DNA of 64,000 nt, taken from the NCBI GenBank assembly GCA_949358305.1, contig OX442315.1, positions 26,314,427-26,378,426 on the forward strand, read 5' to 3'. The notes below the pieces were generated by a model. It saw only the letters and a program-made list of their open reading frames with translations, was not told the DNA's origin and made no database searches. Source of the DNA: Strigamia acuminata (Eukaryota; Arthropoda; Chilopoda; Geophilomorpha; Linotaeniidae). How positions within the stretch are numbered: the first letter of the stretch is position 1; the number at the start of each line of letters is the position of its first letter. Position numbers and translations under genes: made by a program. Shown here piece after piece: positions 11,801 to 24,023 of the stretch.

Positions 11801-14800
11801 TGAGTCAGGGTCCATGAGCGTCATTAATAAAAAATATATAAAAAACGAAAGGGACTGACCACCCACTGGTAATTTATGAGACGCATTTAATGTGCAATCA
11901 TAATTAAAAGTTGTTGGTTAATATTTGTATTTATTACGAATTTAAAGCTGTGCATTGAATTTTATTAGAATTTTTGATTCGAAAATATGTGGAGGCAATT
12001 TCTCGGGATTTTGCATTGATAGCAGCTGGGGATGTTGGCTCTCTTTCTCTCTCTCTCTCCGTGTGTCGGCGCGGAATAATTTTTCAATATTGAAACAACT
12101 TGTAAAGCGTACACTAAACTCTTTGAATAGGAAAAGCACACCGATAGCCAATAGGTCTTAAACCTGTTTGGTTCTACAAATGCATATAAACGAGAGGATA
12201 TTCGGGTTAGGTTTGCCTTCCTCCGGGGTGGGGGGGCGCTAGTTGCATATCTTTGACGGTGGCCCCAGCGGAAATGTTATGCAATAGGAACTTGCATTGT
12301 ATTGGATAGCGGCAAGAGGCAGCCGCAGCAGCTATCTAAGTTAAATGTGTGTTGTCATGGCTCTATGTTATTGATATTCCTCCCTTCAAACTTCCAACTG
12401 GATGATAATCGGCCCCAATTACGCTTCCCTCTCTTCTACCTGCGCCTTTTCCATATAATGAGATTATTGAATTCATATTCCCGTCGTTCGTTTGCGTGAT
12501 TTGTGGGCCTCGCTTTGGTGCCGACAGGCAAACGCAACACGGCCTCGCGTTTTAATTCATCGGCCTCGTATTGACAAGTGGTGCCGCCGACACTCCATAC
12601 CCTGCCGTTTCCCCCTTCCCACATTCCATCCCCGGCCGCTGCCGACTTAAATGCAAATGACTGAAGCGCATCCTCTAATCTCGCCAGCACAGTTTACAGT
12701 ACGTGGTATGTGCTTGTTGGATATATCTACGATATAATTTATGCAGCTTCGTTTCCCTCTCAAACGTGCAAAAGTTTAAATCCGTGACGTTATTCAAATG
12801 GTCGCACCGATGCAGATGTCTTGCTGACACAGTGTCATGGATATGGAAGAAATTCAATGAGTTTTCTGCTTCCGAGAAACGGAAAGGGGATGTAACGATG
12901 GTTACGTGAAGAATTACAAGATACTTTTGCTGAGCTTTCAGTCTAATACGTTGAGAAAAGACATAAAACAAATACTTTCTTTTTTTTTAACATTTCTTTT
13001 TTCTTTAAATCTTTTTCTTTTTCAGTTTGGAATGTGATGTGAATTTGGTGCCATTGCCAATTGTCGCTCTATTTCTCGCTTCTAATGTCAGTTGCTCCTT
13101 TTCTCGGGTATTAGTGTATATTATTCAAATTCATTGCCTACTCGTGGGATATTGACGGCAAATCTCACGGGGAATGATGGGAGATTCAAATTAATTCAGC
13201 ACGCCCATGCGTGTTAATAGCATCGAAATAGTAATGCGAGAATTTCCTGCCAACTGCTTCTCCTCCCTTCTCTCTCGTCTCAGCCGGTTATGTCTGCCTA
13301 GACGCTTCAATGTATCGTTTCCCTCAAATCATAACCATTTACCAATTTTATTAAAACGTAAAGCACTAAAGGTGAATTTAACACGCGTATTACATTTTTT
13401 TAAAAACAAAACATGGCAATGTTGATCGATTTACACAACATTTCACTCGACTTTTTTTTACGGTAATGCATTCTTATTTAGATGCAAAGTTTTCTGCACT
13501 TTTTTGTGTTGGGAGTTTTTTTTTTTGGATGGGATAAAGCTTCCAAACTCAGTTTGAGCCATAGATCTTGTGAAAAGTAAACGTGATTAAACGCAGCAAG
13601 TGCTCGGTCGCACACATTTCTCTGTTTCTCTGTCTGTTGAGAAGAGTGTAATGTGAATGACAGAATCAGACAGAGATGAATTGAATCTCTCGCGCATACA
13701 AATGGCTACATTTACGACTTGATTTAGCCTTTCCTTGTTTTACCTTCCATTAAATAGATCACTGTAGCAAAAATAACTAATTTAGTACTGCGCCTTCATT
13801 GCCAATGAAATAAATTATCGGAGGGATAGCGGTTGGAGTTAATCTCAACTATCGCGTCTTATTTATCACTCGCGCCGTCCGCTTGATGGTGGGTTTGAAA
13901 AAAAATGGCAAGAGAACAACTACCGAACTTCATTTGACTGCAGGGCAGTCGATGGCAATGGCGACGGCCTTATCCTAGCTTCTCTCCCTTCCTCACTCCT
14001 CATTTTGTTTGCCAGAAGTTTTAACTTAATTACCAATAGCTCCACTGGGCGTGATGGAAGGCCGTCTGTTCTTGACAAAAACATCCGTCCTCCACTTTCC
14101 AAATGATAAGGAAGAAAGACAGAGTCGACTAAGAAAGCTAGAAATAAGTGTTTATGTAAAAAGAATCTTCTTTTTTTTAGGTTAGTATAAAGTATAAAGA
14201 GTTTTAGGACTCGAATGTATCTTAAAGTTGTAATTTTTATTTTTTCGCAGTCATCTCCGTACAAATGTCTTACGTTTTAATTTAAGTCTCTCTTGTTGGC
14301 ATGTTGTGTGATGGGGTGGTGTAGACAGCTTAGCTAATTGAAATCGCTTTGGGTTGCTGTTGTGTGGAAGTGTCAGTCTTTTAAGTCTTTGCGCACAAGT
14401 TTTAATTAGTGTTCATGAGTGTAAATAAGTTGTGTTTTTGAGCGAGGGTTTGTTTGAAGAAAAAAAATCTCGGAAAAGTGTCTTTTATTGTGCGCGCGCG
14501 CATAATATTACTTCGTGATTGATAAATTGTGGAGTGAACGGCGTTAAATTGGTTGGAAATCCAGTTGGCTTATCTCCGGTTCAAGTGGCCCCATCGATTT
14601 TCTGTGTATTTTTCACACTTGATACATGATCTATGCTGGCATTGGTGTCAATGTAAAGATTCGCATATTGACGTCGATTCTGACTGCATTTTGCCCGACG
14701 ATAAGCGGAATGTGGTGCAATTACTTCAACTTTGCAGCTGCAGTTTGCAGTGAGATCAGAAGTTGGCGCGTTAATTACCAGCTCGAATTTCCTAATGAGT

Positions 14801-15413
14801 CCATTTGGAGTGATGCACCCCTCGTCTTTCTATTGGTCTCGAACGTGTTCCGAGTGGCTTAGATGCTTAACCCGCTCAAGAAATTGAATTTGTTTCAGCT
14901 GACCCCCTCCCCCCATCCGTACTTCATTGGCAAGAGAGATAATTGAGAGGCCGTGGTTTCTCTTACCATGTGACAGTCATCTGTGACCTCAATTCTTTTC
15001 TTGATAATAAGATTTTCAACTGTTCAGTTCAGTGTAGCCAATAAATTTGCAATGAGAGAGTCTCTCGTCAGACTTCTGGCCAACATCACGCCTAAACTAC
15101 ATCATTACGATATCTTACATTGTCTCTAGTAAACATCCAAATTATCTGTCGTGCCACTTTGCCCCTTCGCAATACTCCGAGGCCAGTTTACTGCTTTCAC
15201 CACGCGGCGTCAGTGCTGTACAGAAAAGCTCACTCAGGCGGCGTTTTTGATTTACGTGTTAGCGTACTACAATTTTAGAGTGTTTGTGAGAAAATCAAAA
15301 CTAAAACGCAAAGTTTCATCAACAAAACGTAGAAAACACCAAAACTAATTGGCTTTAATATTGAATGAAGTAACTTAATTAAATAACGAGTTAGTTTAGT
15401 GAACTTTACTTGC

Positions 15414-15452
15414 ATTTTATTTTATTTTATTTTATTTTATTTTATTTTATTA
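15414..15452. repeat. (ATTTT)n microsatellite
   Basis: About eight uninterrupted copies of ATTTT in AT-rich non-coding DNA. Confidence 0.95.
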
Positions 15453-16855
15453 TAATTGGATGTATGAGGCGAACTAGCAAAAAAAGAGAGTATATTTTAC
15501 ATTTTAGATGTGGGAATAATTTAAAATATTGTAGTAATCAAAACCTACTCCATCAAAATCGATCAACTAGGTTGGTTTAATTATCATATTGCCACCCAGT
15601 ATCCATGTCTAGCGTCACGTAATGATTAATTAGATAGAGTAAATTATACATGTATTTAATAGATGTTGTGCGGATATACGAAATAATGTCAAGTAGATGA
15701 AGAGCTTTAGGGTAGTGAGAGAGAAGCCACGAAGAGTAGTCTCTGTCAATTCGTGGGCGCCCGTGTCATCCGATCCTTCGGCCCGCCTGCCCATTTATTC
15801 TCAATGTTAACTCTATTAATAACACTAATGAACACGAGAAGTGGCGCGTTCCTCGACCCTTCTTTCGTCTTCGACCATCGCGTAACATTGTTGTTTACAT
15901 TTTTAATTGGATTTGCTTCATTTAATTGAAGCTGATTGATAAAATTTGTCACTGACTTTTCACAGCGAGGCAATGCAATATATCGGTTTGCAGCGCACGA
16001 GGAAGGGAAGGAAAGACGGTTTCTCCTCTTGTCGTTTGCTGAAATGAAATTAAAATTAATTTCTGAATTCTACTCACAAAGTGATCAGTAAAGTTTAATA
16101 ACAAGAAGTCGTTTCTTTCTTCCTGCGCGAATTTGCAAAGGCAAGCGACGCTTGTGTAGGCGCGCCATCTGATGACAGCTCTAAGAAGCGTGAACGACCT
16201 CGGTTGTTCGACCTCGCAAGGGCGGCTCAAGATGGGGAATTAAGGGAGCTTGGAGAATGGCGTAAATAACATTGCTTGCAACTTATTCGTGTCGTGTTAA
16301 TGTTGCGAAGTCAGTGAGCTCTGTTTGTTGGATGGAAGCAAGTGACAACATCACTGATCTAAGTGCGAGGGATTTGCAATGGGACTAGGCGCTATCAACG
16401 TCTAATTGGAAACTTACAACTTTTAAAAAGAAAGTTTCATTTAACTGACCTCGACTTTTAGTGATGTCAAATTTAATTTTACTTTTCTAAAAGTGTATTT
16501 TAAATTTTATACGCTAACTTTCTTTTTGAGTGACAGAATTTTCTAAGAGTATACATAAAGCGGTCGAGTTTGGTTCGTGTTTTTAAGATGTACGAGTAGC
16601 GTATGTGGATAAACAACTTCTTAGGATTGCAAAGTTCTACATTTGCCAGATGGATGAGCAAGATGCGAGCCACAAAATTTGCTCGTTAATTTATGACCTG
16701 GCGTTCCATCTTCGCTCCGTCTTCGTTTATACCTTCAAATCCCGGACTCATAGTTCAAGTTAGTTGCATGCCAGCGTCCTCCTTTATAAATCAATTTATC
16801 AAAGCAATCTTGCCAATAGGAAGGAAAGGGGTGGCTGGCTGGCTGGTGCGTGAGT

Positions 16856-16876
16856 GGGTGGGGAGGGGAGGTGGGG
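16856..16876 (+). other. G-quadruplex motif
   Basis: Four runs of three or four G separated by one, one and four bases, with the first loop T and the second A. This fits the G3+N1-7 rule on the plus strand. It follows a GGCT repeat at about 16833-16845. A related but looser G-rich stretch is at 8757-8812. Confidence 0.7.
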
Positions 16877-18974
16877 AAGATGTTGTGTGTGAGGGCAGTT
16901 TCCTTCCAAAAATTATAAACATCCATGCGTTGCATGAGAATTTTGGCGCGGTCGTGCTATTGCGAGTGATTTACTTGCCTCTGTGGTCACATTATGCGCA
17001 ACATCGAAGTGCAGCAACGAGGCCTAAATTAGGCTTATAATGCCCATCCATCACCGTTGCTGGCTGAGGCCAGTGCAGTGTAGTAAACAAGAATGCTCGC
17101 CCCACTGAACGTTTAACATGTTCTCGGCCTCGTTACAGCGTCCACGAACGAGACGCAGCTTGGAGTTGTGGAAGGAGCTGAGCTTAAAATTCGCCTCTAT
17201 AAAACATCGTTGACATAGCCATTTGTTTGCATGTTATCTGGTCAAAGGGTTATGTAGGCTGCATACGTGTGAGTGATGCGCACTACCATCCACCATCTTT
17301 TTCAACCTAAATAACCCATTTATTAGCGAGCAGCTTTTATTAGCAAAATGATGAGGTGGATATTTCACAGGCCCTGCAAACTTTTCGCGTTGTTTGTGGC
17401 CAGCAGCAGAATGTACAAGTAATGTTTGTTCAAGCAATCTGAAGGATGTTGCTCATTAAACTTGTAACTGACAACATAGACTGTAGTCTAGGTCAAAAAT
17501 TTATCCTTGAACATGGCGCCCATTAATTACAACTGCCATCCTTCGCCATCCTTGGTCAAATCTTAACCTAGGCTGCTCCATCTCAAGTGCGTGGCGAACG
17601 AAAGGGAAAAGGAAAAAGAACAAGAACGTTGGTCGCTGCTTGACGATTGTGCGAGCAATGATCAATACTTGAAAACGCCATGACAATTACGCGGGGACAG
17701 CTTTGATGCCTCCGTTTATACTCGTAAATTATTATAATGGTCTGCATTTAAGATTAGGAGAGAGTGGCGAGGAAGCAGTAGCCAGGATTTATAAGATCAG
17801 GGACCATGACGAATCCGATTGTTTGGAAAACATCCAACGCGGACGAAAGCGCCGTCTTGCCACTGCTGATAAGACTTAATGGTCTGCCACTCAGTGCAAC
17901 TTGCTGCTGGCCTCTCCACCCACATTCACTCTTTTGTGGATGAAGAAGATGATCCTGATGAGGCTTTTGTTTCACTAGTTACCATGGAGACGTCGTATGA
18001 GCATCTCTAATCGTGCCAGTGGGTGGCGACTGGCGATGGCGATGGCGGTGGCCTAGCCTGACAAGTTTATGGAGTTCTAGTGTCGACAACATTTACTTTC
18101 CTTTTCATTTTAGGGTGTGGCAAACTTTTCAAACGATACATTTTCGGGTTAATTCGAATGAAATAAAGTACAACTTTTTTTTTAAAAAAATATTCTTTTT
18201 CTTCCATTTTCAACATTTTATATTTATTTATTTTTCTTCATTTCTTTATGCTCAGGAATGGTCTCTACTGTTTTTGTTCTGTATAAACCAGTTCAACTTT
18301 TATTTATTTAACTTTTATTTTTTTAAATATATATTTCATGTGTTTTGCATTCTTTACTTTCCATCTAGTGTGCAGTAAGTGAAACTTCATGGTTTAATGT
18401 TTTAGCAATAGATGGCTCTTGGTGCCTTGTTTTGCCTCTTCTTGTGGGCTCGACGAGCTGTGATGAGTGATGACAAAATATTTTTGTTGTGATGTTGCAA
18501 AGAATCAGTCGTTTATTTGCTATACGATGTTGTGTATGTATCACGAATGTTGTTTAAAATCTGACGATAATCTTTCTATTTTAGCTTCACGGCTAACTGA
18601 TGCGAAATATGCAGTCTGAAATGAAAGCAATCTTGGTACAACGGCATCTATAGTGTTTAATGTATGGTAGGTGAATCATAAAAAAATTACAATATTGTTT
18701 AGAATTCATTTTAATTTCTAATTTTTGTTACAGCTGACTAATGACATCTCGTTGCCTCCAATGTTTACATTGCAACACCTTCAAAACAGTACCGAAAGCA
18801 TGTAGGTTAAATACACGAACATATTAAATTTAATGTGTCCGTGGTGTGTACAGTAGTCGCTTCTCCTACCCTAGACATAAGTGGAACCTCGTATTGACTA
18901 AATTTTAATTGTGAAAAATTAATTTTGGGTCCCGGCAGAAATCCTGTAGATTCGTAACTAATTTATCCCAGGTA

Positions 18975-19161
18975 CAGTCAAAGCTGCGTAGCCCGGACAT
19001 AGGACGGGTCCTAGAAACTTGTCCGGACTAAAAGGCTGTCCGGATGGGAGAGGGGATTTAGTATTGCTGGGAATAGGTTGGGACCAAATCAGGACCTCCA
19101 AAATGTCCGGTCCACACAGCTGTCCGGTCGGTGCTATGTCCGGGCTACGCAGCTTTGACTG
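18975..19161. mobile_element. pogo/Tigger-type MITE, 187 bp
   Basis: A short non-autonomous DNA element flanked by TA on both sides (18973-18974 and 19162-19163). The ends are inverted repeats of at least 28 bp that begin CAGTCAAAGCTGCGTAGCCC and read on into GGACATAG; the right end mirrors this exactly. There is no coding capacity. A CAGT start next to TA matches pogo-like Tc1/mariner elements. The superfamily is inferred from these ends alone. Confidence 0.9.
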
Positions 19162-19476
19162 TATAATTTTATTCTCGTGATTTTTTAATTATAATGAAGG
19201 TACTTTTCCTGTGGAAATATCACTTCAATAGTCTGCCACTCAGGAAGTCGGGCATTCACCTTCACAGTTTTGTGAATATTGAATTGTATTTGAACTTGAA
19301 ACAATTTATTAATAAATTACTTTCGACTCTTTAATTATATCTGAAGTGTTTGAATTTTTAGGATGACTTGTGTTACTTGTGTAACGGCCAGGTTAGGTTT
19401 AAAATTACGACTTAGGTTTAGGCAAGGTTATTCAGAATGATAAACTTAGGAGCAAATTACACGTAAAACAGTTATA

Positions 19477-20123
19477 CAGTCGAAACTCTTTATAACAAAT
19501 CGCAAGGGACCGGACAAATCGATTCGTTATAACGAGAATTCGTTAAAACGAATTAGCTGGAAAAAATAAAATTTCATCATAAACAACATTATTTATTCAT
19601 AAAATCATGTTAATTTTATCCCGATTCTTAAAAACTGTTGAAATTGTAAAACGGACAAATTAAACTCAACTGCTACCGGGTGGCCCACATAAAAGCGGCC
19701 CGAAAATGTGTGTATGTAATATTACGGGGCCGCTTTTATGTGGGCCACCCGGTACAATTGATAGCTTCTTACCATTGTTAATGGCATTAAAAATGTTCAA
19801 CTTGTCCTAAATCAAAATTTCTTTTTATTTGGCAGCCATTTTAAAACAGAAATTTTTTTATTTTTTCTAAATGTGTTCCTAACATGGGTATAGGATGTTG
19901 TGAGTCATGTGATCAGTTTTGAAAATTCGTTATAATGAGGGCTTGTTGGTATTACAGTGCACTTGAAAACTTGTTTGTTATAACGAATAATTCGTTATAT
20001 TGAAATTCGTTATAACGAAAATATTTAACATGGTGTTCTATGGCTGACCAACCAAGTCATTCTTAACAATTCGTTATATCGATAATTCATTATATCGCGA
20101 TTCGTTATAAAGAGTTTCGACTG
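19477..20123. mobile_element. pogo/Tigger-type MITE, 647 bp, interrupted by a smaller MITE
   Basis: The element is flanked by TA (19475-19476 and 20124-20125). The termini start CAGTCGAAACTCTTTATAAC and mirror each other. Subterminal ATTCGTTATAACGA-like motifs recur in both orientations near each end (for example 19521-19555 and 19977-20020) and could be transposase sites. It carries no open frame. A separate 77-bp MITE sits inside it at 19676-19752. Confidence 0.9.
19676..19752. mobile_element. Nested 77-bp palindromic MITE
   Basis: Two 28-bp perfect inverted arms begin CCGGGTGGCCCACATAAAAG and surround a short loop of about 20 bp. TA lies on both sides (19674-19675 and 19753-19754). It sits inside the larger MITE at 19477-20123, so it inserted later. 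As a single strand it would form an almost complete hairpin. Confidence 0.9.
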
Positions 20124-20125
20124 TA

Positions 20126-20822
20126 TACATGTTTTCAAACTCTGGCATTTAAAAATTACAGCACAATTGCAGGACAAAAAGTAAAATAGCAGGACAAGAC
20201 TTGTAAAATGCAGTGCACCTGGTCATCATATTTAAATAAAAATTTTAGCATAGTCAAATTTTATTTTTAAAAACTTTACCTTAGTCTGTTGGTTAAAACG
20301 AGTTTCAACCTGTAATTTACTGACAAATGAATATTAAATTGTTTGTTACGGAAAAGCATTAATTGTAATATTTCCATTTATAATTTCAGGTAGTCACATC
20401 ATTTGTTTCTGAATTTACAAATTATCAATTTGTTCTTGCAAAAGGATGCATTTTGAGAAATAAGTGAGCTTGTACAGTAAGTGTGCAATCCGATAATTTT
20501 GAATAAATTTGTGTCAAGTCAGTTTTTTCAGCACAAAGATTATAATAATTTTATATTAATTTACAGGACAATACATGCATACTGGACAAAATGTTACATC
20601 TGATTGATTATCCTAGATGATTTGTATGCTTCAATTGAAATAATGAACCATATTATGAAATCGCATGGTGAACTTGCTAGAAGCTAGGTTAAATTAAGTA
20701 AGTAGCGTGGACTCCTGCATGATGTGACTGCAAGAAGCAAAATTGTTTTGTGTAACAGCAAGTTGCGATGATAGGAAATTGAAATTTTTATTACCGGCTA
20801 CTGGGCTAATTTACAACCTAGG
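20126..20822. other. Spacer without gene
   Basis: AT-rich sequence between two MITEs. I see no gene, repeat or regulatory motif I can support. Confidence 0.6.
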
Positions 20823-20824
20823 TA

Positions 20825-21104
20825 CAGTACCGCCCCGGTTAAACGCCCGGGTTCACTTAGGCGCCGGCCCCGTTTTAACGCCTGGCAGTCGTCGCCACAA
20901 ATGTACCGTATATAAGCGCCAGGCCGGTATAAGCGCTGGGTCCCCAAAAATCACCGATTTTTTGCAGAAAATACGCCATTTTTTGCGAAAAATTAGCGGT
21001 TTTTTGGTTATGCGCCGGTCCAATTAAACGCCGGGTTTCAAATTGGCGCCGGGGAAGCGGCTCAAAAAATTTAAACGCCCGGGCGTTTAAACGAGGCGGT
21101 ACGG
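20825..21104. mobile_element. pogo/Tigger-type MITE, 280 bp
   Basis: The element is flanked by TA (20823-20824 and 21105-21106). The left end starts CAGTACCGCCCCGGTTAAAC. The right end mirrors it with a few mismatches, and both read into the GC-rich block CGCCCGGG. Internal GCGCC/GGCGC-containing blocks repeat in both orientations. There is no coding capacity. Its ends are more diverged than those of the neighbouring MITEs, so it is probably older. Confidence 0.85.
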
Positions 21105-21245
21105 TAATCATATTTTAAAAAAATAACGCATACCATATATATGTACTTGGACCATAAACCAAGCCGTTTATAAGTGGCCGCTCCTAGTTGAACTTAAAAA
21201 TGAGCGACTCTTATAAGCCGATCCCCCGAATTAAAAAAAGGCTGA

Positions 21246-21517
21246 GGCTATTCCCACCGATTTCTTTCAAAATGATCAGAGAAATCGGCGAAAATAGACG
21301 CATGGGCTATTTCCACCGATTTCGGTTTGCTGACAGCTGATGGCGACATTTTGGTGCAAATAACCTCGCCCCCCACCTCTTCTGCCACTACTCTTGACCA
21401 GGACAAGGCGTTGACCATCCGATCAGCTGTCAGCAAACTAAAATCGGTGGAAATAGCCCATGCGTCTATTTTCACCAATTTCTGTGATCATTTTGAAAGA
21501 AATCGGACGAAATAGCC
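21246..21517. repeat. Inverted repeat: 96-bp arms around an 80-bp spacer
   Basis: Arm 1 (21246-21341) and arm 2 (21422-21517) are near-complementary and would form a long hairpin. Within each arm, ACCGATTTC-type and GGAAATAGCC-type motifs occur twice in opposite orientation, so each arm is itself partly palindromic. A further fragment of the same motif lies at 21525-21553. The spacer is GC-richer than the arms. Probably a MITE; no target duplication was identified. Confidence 0.8.
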
Positions 21518-21553
21518 CATGGTGTCTATTTTCACCGATGTCGGTGGAAATAG

Positions 21554-23999
21554 CTTTTCCGTAAAATTAAAAACCATCAAAGTTCGACCCATCAGCATCC
21601 AATTCACCAAACAATTCATGAAATTCTTCCGTTTTTTTTTATTTTGTCATTCCCACATCTGTTTTTCATCAACACTAATTCTCGAGCAATACTCGCATCG
21701 GTTCACCATGGTTCCAGTACTTTATTTTTTGGCCGATTTTTGCTAATTTTGTACGGGAAAATGGTCAAAATCGGCCAAAAATGAAAAGTGTCAGAAATGT
21801 ATTGACTCAATGAGAATTGAGCTTCATTGATTTTTGGTATCTAGCACCCTTTGCAGAGATACGGGGAAACTTTTCTCTGTCCCGGTGCCGGATCCCGGTT
21901 CTGAAAAAATCCAGTACTGAAACTTAGTTCTGAAAAAAATGATGCAGTATTGGATGCCCCAGTATAAATCCGCTCCTTGGGCATTTGCCCCATCAGTGGA
22001 TTTGGATGAGATGTGTGGGCGGCTCTCATGGTGGCTGTTGGTTGTTAATGTTATTGCTGATTGTCGACATGGTCAAATCGTTTTCATGGTGTCATGCAGT
22101 CGACAATTTGAACCACGAAGCGAAACGGTTTTTTCCATAATTTCACGAAACGGATCGTTTCTTTCTTTCGTTTTTTTTGCTCCGGTACATTTCGAGCCCA
22201 TGGAATATAATTTTAGTAATCTGGATATTACGAGGAAGTTGACACTTATTTTTGAAGGACATTTGTTTTTGGGTCTTTATTTTACCTAGGTGAACTGCCA
22301 TTAGGTATTACGCAACAAATGAGACTTCATTACTGGTCCAGAGTCAATCGGAAAATGTGGCGTTTTGCGATCTGCGATGCGACATTTGGTAGTGGTGCGG
22401 TTGTATGAATCCTACGGACTGGAATACTGCTGTCATGAAAATGCAAGTAAATTCGACAAATCCGTAATCTGCATTGGATATTTTAAGAAATGGTGTGTAT
22501 TAATGTTGAAGTTTATAACTTGTAGCTGGAAGTTGATGTTTTCTTTTCGTGGTTTCTCCAATATTTAGGGCATATTTAGAATCAGATTTGCTTCGCTGCT
22601 ATAAATAATAATAAAAAAGAATTACAAAATGAAATTTCCATCCTATTGTTTTTACATGTATTAGTTCTCACGTAAGATATTGTGACAAATTTAGAAACAT
22701 GAGGAACATGAGTCTTACCGAAATCATTTAAAGAAAAATTAAAATTAGAAATAGATTCCAAATAAGTCGCCAGACACGAACCCATTCACAGAGAAATAAC
22801 ACTGAAAATCTACATCTGTACTAGGGCGTGGAAACATCAATTATGAATTATGAAGCTTCTCTTAATTTCCTGCAAATTTTTTCAACAAATTTGGAGAAGT
22901 AAGAAATGTGTTGGGTCATGTTGTCGATACATTGTTGATTCCCGGGTTGTTTAAGCACCATCTCTCAATGTGAGGTTTGCTTGTGAGCTTGTGAGCTTGT
23001 GGTTATGTTAAGGTTTGCCAACAATTTGGGTTGGCACCAGTGGCTATTTCCGTTGCTGGTTTACATTTCCGCCAAAAAGGACTGTCCTCTTAGGACGAAG
23101 TTCTACGTCAATAACTCTAACGGTAACTAGTTACCAAATTACAGTAACTCGTACAACCTTGGCTCTGATTACAGAACCAATCCAATATAACGTTACAAAC
23201 AATTAATGTAAATAAAACAAAAGTTTCCCAGTTTTCACAAGGTATGCAGCAAAGTAAAATTGACATCACAATCCAATATTTTATATGCACACCTGGTTTA
23301 TTATTGTACATAATACAGTATCCTATTTTTTAGCGAGATTTGTACGTACCATACAGTCACTGTTAAAATATACTAGCCCAATGGTCAATAAAACAGGCCC
23401 AGAGTCGATCCTAATCCTAATTTGATGGTCTCCTCAGGAGACTATCAAAATCAGAAAGAGGAGCATCAGATTTGGAGACACTTGTGCTAATTCCAGTGAC
23501 CAAAGAGCAATTCAATTCAGCTCTGACCACGTGTGCCTAGAGCCTGGCCCGTCCCTTGTCCGCTCGTGTGTTTTTGGTCATGTTGGCACTCACAAAAGCA
23601 TTTTATGAAAAATAAATTCAGGTAAAAAATTCTACGTTATACAAAGAATGCATTTTCAAACAAAAAATGTCACCCTGGTGGCACCCCATGTGTAAAACAC
23701 ACTATCGACATGTGGTAGGAACGGGCCTGCATACTCACTACATGATCGAATTAGTAAATTATGTGTATATAAATTGAGTTTTACAAAGTTCATATAACAC
23801 CATGCGTAGATCATACAGCAGATATGTTTGTCTTCATCACTTTCTTTTCCATTCAGATTTTCTTCATACAAGTACCAAAAATAAACTTCAGCTGGGAGAA
23901 ACCATTTTAGTAGTCCCAAGGCTAATTAAACTAAGTAATTTATTCACATTGCTAGAACTGTAAAAAACAAAACTTTTTAGTCTCCCATTCTATTATTCG
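21554..23999. other. Non-genic stretch downstream of the minus-strand gene
   Basis: No gene recognised. Open frames at 21939-22289 (plus) and 23656-23919 (minus) show no known domain or splice support. A near-palindrome, TGATGGTCTCCT with its mirror, lies at 23423-23447. Confidence 0.55.
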
Positions 24000-24005
24000 T
24001 TTATT
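24000..24005 (-). promoter_or_regulatory. Putative polyadenylation signal
   Basis: AATAAA on the minus strand, 18 bases past the stop codon of the multi-exon gene that ends at 24024. The position is close but plausible for a short 3' UTR. Confidence 0.4.
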
Positions 24006-24023
24006 TTAAACCCAGTATTATTT

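Larger units (their letters stand above)
2411..18974. other. Large non-coding region with no structured transposon found
   Basis: Across about 16.5 kb I found no open frame with recognisable domains, no splice-consistent exon chain, and no inverted-repeat or LTR element. By eye it is less AT-rich than the rest of the window and has many GC-containing stretches (for example 3500-3650, 4420-4580, 9460-9600, 12500-12700, 15720-15870). It could be intronic or regulatory DNA of a gene outside the window. This is inference from the lack of coding signal and lack of transposons. Confidence 0.5.

Noticed and set aside
18938-18965. ATCCTGTAGATTCG resembling miR-10
   Set aside because: Mismatches in the seed and no hairpin partner nearby.
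21475-21500. GATCATTTTGAAAG resembling the bantam microRNA core
   Set aside because: The seed differs at one base and the match lies inside a MITE-like inverted repeat; likely coincidence.
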